Assembly (NCBI GenBank): GCA_028829895.1
Contig: CM054179.1
Location: forward strand, 55,341,391 to 55,405,390
Length of the DNA: 64,000 nt
Origin: Sinotaia quadrata
Lineage: Eukaryota; Mollusca; Gastropoda; Architaenioglossa; Viviparidae
Direction: 5' to 3'
In this document: positions 14,101-22,984 of the stretch, in pieces
Layout: every line of letters starts with the position of its first letter
Position numbering within the stretch: the first letter of the stretch is position 1
The notes under the pieces: model-generated
Told to the model about the DNA's origin: nothing
Seen by the model: the letters and a program-made list of their open reading frames with translations, nothing else
Database searches by the model: none
Translations under genes and position numbers: made by a program

Positions 14101-17100
14101 CTGAATGATTAAGTCAAGTGAAATAGCAGAAGAATCTTGAGGTTAATATAAGTTTGAGAAAATACTTATAAATTATTGTAGAAATTTAATAATTCATGTA
14201 AAGTCAGATTAATTTATAAAAAAAACATATTTCCAGTTAAGCCTAAACAAGCAGATTCTGCACATTGAGAGTAGTGGCCCTGGACGAAGGAAAGAGAGAA
14301 TTTGGCTTACACCTGGAGACAGTTTTTTGACACAGTAAGTATTTTATTTTTGACACAGTATTTTAGTTGATGATTTTTTTATTTTTTTTACAGTTTCAAC
14401 ATATTTTTTTTGTGATTCATTTTCTTTTTGGCATTGTTAGTATTTTATTTAAAGATGTATTTCATGCCTTTTTGGCACAGTTTTATATGTGATGATTTAT
14501 TTTCAGTTTTTGGCACAGTTAGTTTTGTATTTGATGATTTATTTTCTGCTTTTTAGCCCTTGATTTATTTTCTTGTTGTTTTTGCACAGTAATTTTAGTG
14601 ATTTAGTTCTTGGGTTTTTTTTTTTTTGCCCTATCTGTTTTTTAATTGATTTATTTCTTACATTTTTGAAATGGTATTTCCTTGATGTTTTATTTCTTGT
14701 CTTTGTTGACATATTTAATTTTTTTTATCATTGCTTGCTTTTTGGGCACAGTTAGTATCTTGGGGCGGGGGGGGGGGGGGGGGGGGACACTATTGTAGTT
14801 CTTGGACACAGCATATTAGTTGATTAATTTTTTGCCCATTTAGTTTATGTAAATTTCTTTCTTTTATCAAATGGTTGGTAATTTAGTTTCAGTATTTACT
14901 TATTGTTTTAGATTTGAAAACATTGAAATATAATGTTTTATTCATTTACTGTTTTTGTGAATTCAAGAATTAAAAAGCATTCATTCATTTGGTTTGATCG
15001 TATATTTTGATAAAATAGCTCCTAGAGTTTGTGTGCAGATTTAATAGATTTTGTGTCAAAAGTTATTTTAGTTCCAAAATGCACTTTTTCCTGAAAAAAA
15101 GAAAATTAAATTTTTAATCAGTACTATTATGACTCTAAAATACCTGCATGGATGGTGAATATGCTGTGTAGTGACTCTTGTAGTGCAAAATGGAATGTTT
15201 TCTTTCAAGGAAATACTGACTTGTTTGTGAATGCCTGTCATGGAGTGCCAATAAATACCACATCTGTTAGGATAATAGCCTTTAATACTAAATTGTTTGG
15301 AAGAAAAGATTGACTTGTTTGTCAGTGCTTATTTTGAAGTGGTAATATAAATTATAAGTTGTCTGTTTAGGATAATAGTCTTCAGTTTCTAAATTGTTTG
15401 GAGGGAAATATTGACTTGATGTGAGTGCCTATTTTTCAGTGTTACTGTTAATATACATTTGTCTTATTTTGGGAAATGCTAGACTTGAAGGAAATGTTGC
15501 TTGTTGTTAATTTCAATTTTGTATTGTTAATTTGAAGTTGTGTAATATAGGGAAAAAATATATTGTTTGGAGGAAAATATTGACTTGTGAATGTCTATAT
15601 TGCAGTGTTAATATAAAGTTGACTGATACAGGAAAGTATTAGATTATTTGGAGAAAAATATTAACTTGTAGTGAACATCTATTATACAGTGCCATTACAA
15701 AGTTAACTTGTCAGGGAAATACCATATTTTAGCACTTATAATGAGCCCCCCTCCAATAAAGTGCAGTTTGCAACTTTTGTGTAAAATATATTCTTAAAAC
15801 ATGCACCAACTTATAATGCACACATACCAGTTGACGAGAAAAGGTACGGTAACCATCATTAATCCACCTCCTGCCTAAAGCTAATAAAATGCATCAATTT
15901 ATTTCGCATTAGTTGTGTTATTTAAATATATCCATCTGTTTTTCGATTTTATAATTGTATTATTAAATTTTATTAAACTGTTTTGATGTTTTATTAAGTA
16001 GATTGTTTACAGCACATGTCTGGTATGAAACCGAAACAGAGAAGAAAGAACAATGGTGCCATTGATAGAAGATGGGCTGTGTCACAAATAATGTGGCTCA
16101 GTGATATTTCTGGCTTATTTACTAGGCTATTTTAAAATCAAAATAAAATCAAGATTTCCTTGTTGAATAACTCTGCTTCAAAATAATTACTGTAGTTTAT
16201 TGTAATATCAAAAATGATATGAATGGAGTCTTATGAGTTATACATTTGCACATATCTGTTGATACTGCGGATTGTCTGAAACCCCGTCGTTGCTTCCAGC
16301 ATATAGTTCAGAGTATCATGTTACTCATTGACAGCACTAGCTGGTATTTTCCCTGTCGGATTACTATGAAGGCATTGCATATTGCTATTGACATCTGTCA
16401 GACTGGTCAATCCATCAAATAGTAATAATCATGATGATGATGACAATATTTGACATGCCATTCTGTCATATAACACTAAGTTAAAATTTATTTTAAGTAT
16501 AAAGTCTGTTCAAGTAAAAAATAATTCCTATAATGTGCATGAACAGATAACCTGCAGGAGGGCTGTGTATTTGTAAAATCATGTATAACAGATGGATTAT
16601 ATGAGCTAAAATATTGTACTATAATGTTTAGAGGGAAATATTACCTTGTGAGCATCTGTTTGGCAATGTTTGCTAATACAAAGTATTCTGATACAAGGAA
16701 ATTCGTTGCTTTGGAGGATAATATTTAATAAAAAAAATTACTTGTGAACACTTATTTTGCAGTGTTAATGTAAATTTGTTTATTGCAGGAAAATAATTCC
16801 TTTTATAGAGGGAAATATTGATTAATGAGCATCTGTTTTGCTGTGTGAATAGTAATGAAGTGCTCTGATGCAAGGAAATACTATATTTTTAAAAGAGAAA
16901 TACTGACTTGTGCATCATCTTTTGCAGTACTGATATAAAATTTTAGGGAAATACCAGATTGTCTGTTTGAAAATATGCTAATAAAAGATATCTGATTCAA
17001 GGTATCGATGGAAATATTCTAACACAAAGTTTTCTGATGCAGAGAAGTACTAGATTGTCTAGATGGAAATATGCTAATATAAAGTTTTCTGATGCAGGAA

Positions 17101-20100
17101 AATACTAGATTGTCTCTTTGGAAATATGCTAATATAAAGTTTCTAATGCAGAGAAATAGTAGCTTGTCTTGATGGAAGTATATTAATACAAAGTTTTCTG
17201 ATGCAGGGAAATACTTGATTGTTTGGAGGGAGCTGTGAAAAGTGTAATGGAACCAACCATGCTGACATCACACTTCAGCATAGGGAGTGATGAGCCTTTG
17301 CAGACCATCAGTCTCCGGAAATACATTGCTCGCGATTGTCACTGTGAGGTGTGTCCCTATATTGTCCTTGCTAAAATTTTATAGTTACTATAGAAAATTC
17401 TTGCATTATGAATCTCTACTTGAATTTACAAATCGCATATTCCATGAATTCTCCACACCATCATTCTTGGGTTGTTTGTCTCTCTGCAACCATGAGTATT
17501 TTGCATTTCTGGGTGTATAATTAGTGCAAATAAAAACACTATAAACATGGATTAGAAGAAAAGTATTGTAGTGATATACCATCATCTAAAAGGAGAAATT
17601 TGTTCAGACATTGGAACCATATTGAGATATGGATGTTGGAATGTTAGTGAAATGAACCATGATAATGAGAAAGTATAGTGTTATTATTGCTGTCATAATT
17701 TTGACTAAGGTTGATATCTATGGGAAATCAGAGTACTGAATGAACATTTTATGAATGAAATTAAGCTCTTAATTTAGGGACTTTCCATAATAAAATTTTT
17801 ATAAATGTATTTTTATTTATAATTTTTCTATAGGAACAGGAGGTTTATATAGCTGACTATTCTCTGGTGTTCTGGGAGGATACACAGACATCAATTAAGA
17901 AAAATAACTCACTCACATCGCGAGAGGGGATGCTGCTTCTTCGTGTAAATGATGCCTTCATGGGACACATCTGGAAACCAGTCTACGTTGTTCTCAGGTA
18001 AACAAGAAACAAATTTGAATAATATATTTTAATACTGACAGTTATTATTTATTTTATCATTTTTGTTTGTAATCACTTTCATTGACTTAATTTGCAGTAG
18101 ACTAATGTAAGCAATTTTAAACATTTGACATTCACTTCCTTAACAATACATTACAATGCACAAGTTCAGGAACTATAGATATAAATTTTTATGAGAACTA
18201 AACACTGTGATACATTTATGAAATATTCAGAAATACACATCTTCAAACAGGAAAATTTCTTTGCTTCTTTTTTTGCAGTATATTTATAAACTTGTACAAA
18301 ATGTATCTGATTTTAATTATATATTGTTAATATATTATTAGTGTGTTGTTAATCTGTTATATTATTGAATTTATCTCTGAAACTCCAACATTTTTATGCA
18401 TAATATTTTACATGTTCTTTGGCTTCTGGTACTTAGTCATAGTGATAACTATAGACTCTATTACCATATTGCATGTTAAACCTGCTCATGTAAAAAATCA
18501 CTCCTGTAATGTGCACAAACAAATAATGCATGGAGAGTTCCACGGTTAGTAAAGTCATGTATCAGATGCATATATGTGCTAAAGTATGGTATAAAATTGA
18601 ACATCTGTTTGTCTGTTTGTCCACTATAAAACTTAAGAATTCTCATTTTAAGCCAAACAAATCATTTATCGATTTTGTTTTGATGACAGGAAGGTTTTGA
18701 CTTATGTTCAGAAGCCTGAACTTTGATTTTAAGCTCCGTACTCCCAAAATAACTAATTTTTTGCTCAACAAAGACCACTCAAGAAGAATATATTTCATTT
18801 CACGCAGTGGTATTCCTTTTGAAAGGTCTGCCTATATATATTTAGTGTAAAAAGCAAGCTATTGCCAGACATTTCACCCATGGACTTTTTGTAATGGACA
18901 TTTCACTTTATAGCCTGAGTGATTGGTTTGATGACAAAAGAGCTCTGGCCACAGAACATGGTGAAGGGAAAAGTCTGGATGCTAGAGATGGCCTTTTAAT
19001 ATTTTAGTAGTTTAATTAGAGCACTTAGTTCTTAGGTTAGTTCGCTTTGCAGATGATTTCCAGACATTTCACATATGGACTTTTCATAAAGGACATTTCA
19101 CCCTTATTTTGAGTAAGACATACTATTTACACAACACAATAAAACTACTATCTTCTTTGGACTGTAAAACAAAATATTTACTCAACACAAGTAAAATAAA
19201 AGGGAATCAAATAAACTGGATAAATTTACTCAACACTTCATCAATGTGTAAGTCATCAAAATGGGGAGTATTGTAGGCTGCATTTAAAAAGAGCAGATTA
19301 TATAACAATGGATTAGCTTTGTGAAAGTGAAAGATTTTAAGATCCATTTCCTTTTATAGTTTACATCATGCCACCTAATAGACAATCAGCATAAAAGGTA
19401 GCCTAGGCTGCAGAAACAGACAATGAACATCAACAAAATCTCTAAACCCAAGCAAGCAGACAGGCCACTGTAAGACAATGGGAAAAACCAGAACAAAGAG
19501 GAACTAGGCTACAGGCTGATGCATCCACACTACAGCAACAGGAGACATATAGTGAATACCAGCAAAAACCCCAAGCCCAAGCAAGCAGATAGGCCACTGC
19601 AAGACAGAAAACACCAGGAAAAAGAGAAACTAGTTTGACAAGAGACAGACATTGAACACTTAAAGCAAGCAGACAGGCTGCTGTAAGGCAACAGGAAACA
19701 GGCAACTAGAGGAGTCTTGCTTTTCACATGGACAGCTGTCAAGGATGTTCAACAGTGGGCAGTCCACATAATCATTCTGTATATGTCCTGGCTGGAAAGA
19801 TGCACAACATTTTTTTATACAGATGTGTTCAGTAACATTAATTAAATAATATATCTTTTAATAAAAATATTTATACATATTTATACTGAACTAATTAAAC
19901 AAGTCTTATTTCTTTTTCAACTGACAAAAACTGTTAAGGGTGTTTACTTCAACACTTTCTAAATTAACCATCAGGTTACTCTGATAGTTTAACAATTTAA
20001 ATTTAAAAATAGGATTAGGTAAATTTACTGTCACAAAGCAAAAATGCCTGTTGCATTTTAGTCTATATTATTTCTGGTAAAAGCAGTATAATGCAGTTGA

Positions 20101-22984
20101 TGTCATTTCCAAAATTCTAATTGATTACATGCAATTTCATTGTAATTTTGCATTTATATACACTTAGGTCCAGTCCAGTTTCTGACAGTATTTTAAAAAT
20201 TTCCCTTAGGCCTTTTTGATTGTTGAACATTTTATTTGTGAGAAAAATTTGCTTCTATTGTGATAGTTTTGTTGTAGAATTTTTCTGATATGGAAAATAA
20301 AATAAGTACTTTGTAAACTTATCAATATTCACAGTTAGACTTATGGCAGGATGGTAATAACATTTTAAGTTTTGTCTTCCTAGGGATTGTATGCTGTGCA
20401 TATTTGCAAACAAATTAGACAATAAGCCTCAACAATATGTATGTCTTGGTGGGGAACAATGCATTGGATGTCGACTAGAAACATCGATGGACCGTAAATA
20501 CTGCATTGAAATCATACTTTCCAAGGGTGTTAGCTGGTATCTAAGTGCAGCCTCAGAAACAGAAATTTCCAGGTGGAGACAGTGCTTGTGCATGGCTGTG
20601 TCCGAGGGCTTGCAGGTATTGGTTGATTTTTGCTCTCTCAGTTGATTAACTGGTCATTTATGAGCTGGAAAGGTGTTGGGGAATGATATTCTTCTATTCT
20701 TCATTTTATATAAAATGGTCACATTTCATCACTCTTTTTCAATTTCTCTTTAGCTTACAAGAACTGATCCCATTTCAACAGTTTTTCACAATTTGTATTA
20801 AAACTTTCAAGAAATGATCATGTTCACACATCTTTCAAATCTTCTGCTTAGCATTCAAGAACAGATCCCATTTCACCATTTTTTCACAGCTTTCAAGAAC
20901 CAACCATGTTTCACCACTCTTTCAAACCTTCTGCTTAGTATTCAAAAACTGCTCACATCTCACCATTTTTTCACAACTTTTATTAAGCTTTCAAGAACAT
21001 CATTAAATCATTTTTCACCACTCAACCTGCTTAACATTCAAGAACAGATCCCATTTCACCATTTTTCTCAACTTGTATTAAGCTTCCAAGAACTGATCAT
21101 GTTTCTTTAAAACCTTCTGCTTAACTTTCAAGAACTGCTCCATTTCACCATTTTTTAACAACTTTTATTTAACATTCAAGAACTGATTCCATTTTTCACA
21201 TTTTTTTTCGAGATCTAATCATATTCTACCACTCTTTGCTACTTTACATAAGGATAAGAATTTAAAAAAAAATCTCTCTATTACATTTTGTTACTGTTTC
21301 CAGCTCAAACTATTTTTTCTTTTGTCTTATCCATTTATACAAACACTGCTGGAATCATATGCTTCTCCTTTGAAATCTTTACAGTCTGCTATTTATAATC
21401 TCTTGCATAATAGGCCTCAGATATATCAGGCCATAGAGAATGAACTCATTTGATTGTTTTTTGTAAAGTGTTTTCATGACTTGTCTATCTCTTTATTTTA
21501 TCAGTTAAGGCAGTAATTTTTATTTGTCCAGAACACTCTGCTGAGTTGCCTTCCATGTGTTTCTGTGGTAACACATCAGAAATTGTTGTTGTGCCATGAA
21601 GACATTCAGACCAAGTTCTGTCGCACCATTGCCAGTGCCAGAGTTGAAGAAGTGACAGCTTTGACCCTTGATCCAGAGTTCAATACTTACTGTGTGGTGG
21701 TAGGTCATACTTTTTGTATAGCACATAAATTAGATTTACTATAACTTACATGTGAAATGCCTTAAGATCTGTGTTTCATAAAATCAAAGATATGTATGAA
21801 ACATGAAGAAGGGACTAAGACATTTTTTTATTAGAATGCAAATTGTACATGCTTGCAAAAGCCTAAAAGTAACCAGATAGATGACCACATTCACTCTGAA
21901 AATATATTAAAGAGTATTTTTTTAAAGTATAAATGTCATAACAGCTATTTTTTGTTGTTTCTGTAGCTATATAGGATTTTGAGTCAGATGTCATAATAGT
22001 TATTTTGTTTGTCATTTCTACAACTATATAGGAGCTTGAGTCACAAGAAGGAGTGAGCAGTGAACATTGGGTGTTTTTTCTAAGCACACATGTCATAACA
22101 ATTATTTTGTTTATTGTTTCATATCAACTATATAGGAGTTTGAGTCAAATGTCCTAACAGTCTTTTTTTTTTTAATTCTACAACTATATAGGAATTCGAA
22201 TCAAATGTCATAACAGTTATTTTTGTTTATTGTCTACAACTATATAGGATTTTGATTCGAATGTCATAACAGTTATTTTGTTTATTGTTTCTACAACTAT
22301 ATAGGACTTTGATTTGAATGTCACAACAGTTATTTTGTTTATTGTTTCTATGACTATAAAGGAATTCGAGTCACAAGAAAGGGGAGTAAGCAGTGAGCAG
22401 TGGGTGCTTTATTTCAACTCTGCATTTGAATTGGATCGTTTTATAACAGGCTTGTGCAACGTGTGGAAAGAGATCTATCAGGTTTGTCAGATTATACTAG
22501 CAGTGTGAAAATGTAGATTTTTGAATGCATGTATGTTTTTATATTAAAAGTGGTTTGCTCACATAAAGTGTTTATATGATAAAATGTGTTTCTGCAAAGC
22601 TGTATAAGATATGATAGAAAAATGTATCATTCATCTATTTCTGCAAAACTGTAAAAGATGTGTTATAAATAATGTATCTTTAAGATATGGCGAGTATAAG
22701 AATAGGTTAAAAAGCAATAAGCAAAATTACATTTAAATTTGAAAGAAAAATTTGTAAAAATGAAATAAGACATTAGTAAAAATATGTTTTCCCCTCCATT
22801 CCTGTTTTTTTCTCTCTGTGTATTTGAAAGATGATATACATTAGTTTAGCTCTTTCTCTCATTATATGTTGTATGCTCTTTGTAACAGGTTGACTTGATA
22901 CCCTCCACCTTAGAAGATTTGCCTTTGCAGAAACGCTGCCAAGACCAAGCTACTTTACTTAAACACAGTCTAACTATGAAGTAA
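2067..22984 (+). CDS. PLEKHM2: PLEKHM2 (SKIP) homologue, 3' part: 11 exons
   Basis: Exons, joined in one continuous frame: 2067-2195, 6029-7518, 12122-12191, 13690-13845, 14237-14334, 17207-17348, 17834-17997, 20384-20615, 21532-21699, 22362-22481, 22889-22984 (2865 nt; 954 codons and a stop). All internal junctions are AG/GT and phases match. Residues 44-540 (numbered from the first exon here) are low-complexity and Ser-rich; about 540-695 is a conserved region; about 726-827 is a PH domain ending in a Trp-containing helix; 828-954 is the conserved C-terminus. Diagnostic matches to animal PLEKHM2, from memory, are GGEQCIGCR, FELDRFITGL and IYQVDL. In vertebrates PLEKHM2 is an adaptor linking the lysosomal GTPase ARL8 (through its N-terminal RUN domain) to kinesin-1. 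The RUN domain is outside the window. No tryptophan occurs in the large exon, so the W-acidic kinesin-binding motifs are not visible here. Confidence 0.9.
2941..3540. repeat. Degenerate minisatellite with CTTATCAGG core, two blocks
   Basis: Units of about 45-51 bp at 2941-3160 and 3401-3540 share ACATATTTGCTTTTCTTATCAGGCTTACAG-like sequence. Each unit holds a pyrimidine tract followed by AG, resembling a splice acceptor. It lies in the PLEKHM2 intron between exons A and B. Confidence 0.85.
3657..3995. repeat. ~60-bp minisatellite
   Basis: About six degenerate units share TATTGTGAGATGAACAGTCT, then GCAGCAAGCA and a GATGATAAC block. It is intronic in PLEKHM2. Confidence 0.85.
6029..7518 (+). 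CDS. PLEKHM2: PLEKHM2 exon B, large low-complexity exon
   Basis: This 1490-nt exon follows acceptor AAATGCAG and ends at CTCAG|GTGAAC with two bases of a split Arg codon. It encodes about 497 residues rich in Ser, Thr, Asn and Asp. There is a coiled-coil-like charged patch (LENIITVADNINEREAELE), then a lysine run (KKSNKKKKK), then poorly conserved sequence, and an acidic segment (EQEDFDDLDFY) near the end. No Trp is present. Composition suggests an intrinsically disordered linker, as in vertebrate PLEKHM2, but longer. Confidence 0.88.
8917..9643 (-). mobile_element. Tigger-like (pogo) DNA transposon, deleted copy
   Basis: Ends CAGTGGTATCTT and AGATACCACTG are inverted repeats flanked by TA on both sides (8915-8916, 9644-9645). 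On the minus strand, 9282-9064 encodes MGPKKGGVSGKARTAL and KKEIIEVYNKVARVVDLAMK and later ILKKKDEIAQAKVAKG, the N-terminal helix-turn-helix of Tigger/jerky-type transposases. The rest of the transposase is missing. It lies in the PLEKHM2 intron between exons B and C. Confidence 0.88.
9064..9282 (-). pseudogene. Tigger-like transposase N-terminal fragment
   Basis: This 72-codon open frame has a CENP-B-type DNA-binding N-terminus (KVNKSSIGTILKKKDEI) and runs into a stop after KVIQ. The DDE domain is absent, so it is a remnant inside the Tigger-like element. Confidence 0.8.
12122..12191 (+). CDS. PLEKHM2: PLEKHM2 exon C
   Basis: This 70-nt exon has acceptor TGTTTCAG and donor AAG|GTAAGA. Its first base completes the Arg codon split after exon B. 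It encodes LDNNKKLQIMLEIFTQHDEE and three more residues, an amphipathic segment that begins the conserved C-terminal half. Confidence 0.85.
13690..13845 (+). CDS. PLEKHM2: PLEKHM2 exon D
   Basis: This 156-nt phase-0 exon has acceptor TTACTTAG and donor ATCAGC|GTAAGT. It encodes LFVTREGHTEGEMKTVFLLV and continues with TSHCMYLLQQ. The alternating hydrophobic pattern resembles the start of a PH-like beta fold upstream of the canonical PH domain. The reading frame stays open for about 160 nt past the donor; that extension is intronic. Confidence 0.9.
14237..14334 (+). CDS. PLEKHM2: PLEKHM2 exon E
   Basis: This 98-nt exon has acceptor TTTCCAG and donor ACA|GTAAGT, leaving two bases of a Gln codon. 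It encodes LSLNKQILHIESSGPGRRKE and then RIWLTPGDSFLT. The donor is immediately followed by a degenerate array whose units repeat the TTTTTGACACAG junction sequence. Confidence 0.9.
14340..14830. repeat. Degenerate ~70-bp array continuing PLEKHM2 exon E donor
   Basis: Units carry TTTTTGGCACAGTTAGTATT or a variant followed by a GATGATTTATTTT block. The first copy overlaps the true exon end TTTTTTGACACAGTAAGTAT. About seven copies can be traced, with a G-run at about 14764-14786. Confidence 0.75.
15240..17206. repeat. 54-85-bp array ending at PLEKHM2 exon F acceptor
   Basis: The last four units are 54-55 bp apart, with AG at 17041-17042, 17096-17097, 17150-17151 and the real acceptor at 17205-17206. 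Each reads TTTCT(G/A)ATGCAG followed by a G/A-rich exon-like start ending GATTGTCT. Older units of 80-85 bp extend left to about 15,240 and are interrupted by the 895-bp MITE. Confidence 0.85.
15722..16616. mobile_element. TA-flanked MITE family, long copy
   Basis: The left end CCATATTTTAGCACTTATAA and right end TTATATGAGCTAAAATATTG are imperfect inverted repeats, each flanked by TA (15720-15721, 16617-16618). The right end is shared with a 126-bp relative at 18464. No convincing transposase is visible. The element sits inside the tandem array that precedes PLEKHM2 exon F, so the array had already expanded when it inserted, or expanded around it. Confidence 0.65.
17207..17348 (+). CDS. PLEKHM2: PLEKHM2 exon F
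   Basis: This 142-nt exon begins after CTGATGCAG with the base that completes the Gln codon and ends at GAG|GTGTGT. It encodes EILDCLEGAVKSVMEPTMLT and then SHFSIGSDEPLQTISLRK. The first roughly 27 nt of coding sequence are shared with the tandem array that fills the preceding intron. Confidence 0.88.
17834..17997 (+). CDS. PLEKHM2: PLEKHM2 exon G, start of PH domain
   Basis: This 164-nt exon has acceptor TTTCTATAG and donor CTCAG|GTAAAC, ending with a split Arg codon. It encodes EQEVYIADYSLVFWED, a linker, then EGMLLLRV and IWKPVYVVL, the first strands of the PH domain. Confidence 0.92.
18464..18589. mobile_element. TA-flanked MITE family, short copy
   Basis: This copy begins CCATATTGCATG and ends GCTAAAGTATGG between TA dinucleotides (18462-18463, 18590-18591). 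Its body matches the right end of the element ending at 16616: a GTAAAAAATCACTCCTGTAA-like block, then ATAATGTGCA, then AAAATCATGTAT-like sequence. It is in the PLEKHM2 intron between exons G and H. Confidence 0.65.
20384..20615 (+). CDS. PLEKHM2: PLEKHM2 exon H, rest of PH domain
   Basis: This 232-nt exon has acceptor TCTTCCTAG and donor TTGCAG|GTATTG. It carries the most diagnostic sequence of the gene: the motif GGEQCIGCR, then a strand region, then ETEISRWRQCLCMAVSEGL, the C-terminal PH helix with its conserved Trp. Confidence 0.93.
20755..21200. repeat. Degenerate ~60-bp minisatellite
   Basis: About eight irregular units share TTCAAGAACTGATCCCATTT followed by CACCATTTTTTCACAA and TTTTATTAAGC. 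It lies in the PLEKHM2 intron between exons H and I. Confidence 0.85.
21532..21699 (+). CDS. PLEKHM2: PLEKHM2 exon I
   Basis: This 168-nt phase-0 exon has acceptor TTTGTCCAG and donor GTG|GTAGGT. It encodes NTLLSCLPCVSVVTHQKLLL, CHEDIQTKFCRTIASARVEE and more. The strand pattern after the PH domain looks like another PH-like module shared with exon J. Confidence 0.9.
21950..22361. repeat. 56-57-bp array ending at PLEKHM2 exon J acceptor
   Basis: Seven acceptor-like sites have AG at 21973-21974, 22030-22031, 22134-22135, 22190-22191, 22246-22247, 22303-22304 and the true 22360-22361. Units share GTCATAACAGTTATTTTGTT then CTACAACTATATAGGA. The second unit carries extra exon-derived sequence. 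Confidence 0.92.
22032..22073 (+). pseudogene. Relic copy of PLEKHM2 exon J 5' end
   Basis: After the decoy acceptor at 22030-22031, 42 nt align to the first 45 nt of exon J (22362-22406), with about 36 matching bases and one 3-nt gap. The copy reads ELESQEGVSSEHWV in the acceptor frame and has no stop. It is followed by GTGTTT, a weak donor. Confidence 0.85.
22362..22481 (+). CDS. PLEKHM2: PLEKHM2 exon J
   Basis: This 120-nt phase-0 exon has acceptor CTATAAAG and donor CAG|GTTTGT. It encodes EFESQERGVSSEQWVLYF and then FELDRFITGLCNVWKEIYQ. The acceptor is the last of seven near-identical CTATA(T)AG|GA sites spaced mostly 56-57 bp apart in a tandem array. It has diverged slightly (AAAG instead of ATAG). 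Confidence 0.9.
22889..22984 (+). CDS. PLEKHM2: PLEKHM2 exon K, C-terminus and stop
   Basis: The terminal coding exon follows acceptor TGTAACAG and encodes VDLIPSTLEDLPLQKRCQDQ and eleven more residues before TAA at 22982-22984. VDL following IYQ reproduces the conserved PLEKHM2 C-terminal motif. Confidence 0.9.
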   Translation, partial: VDLIPSTLEDLPLQKRCQDQATLLKHSLTMK

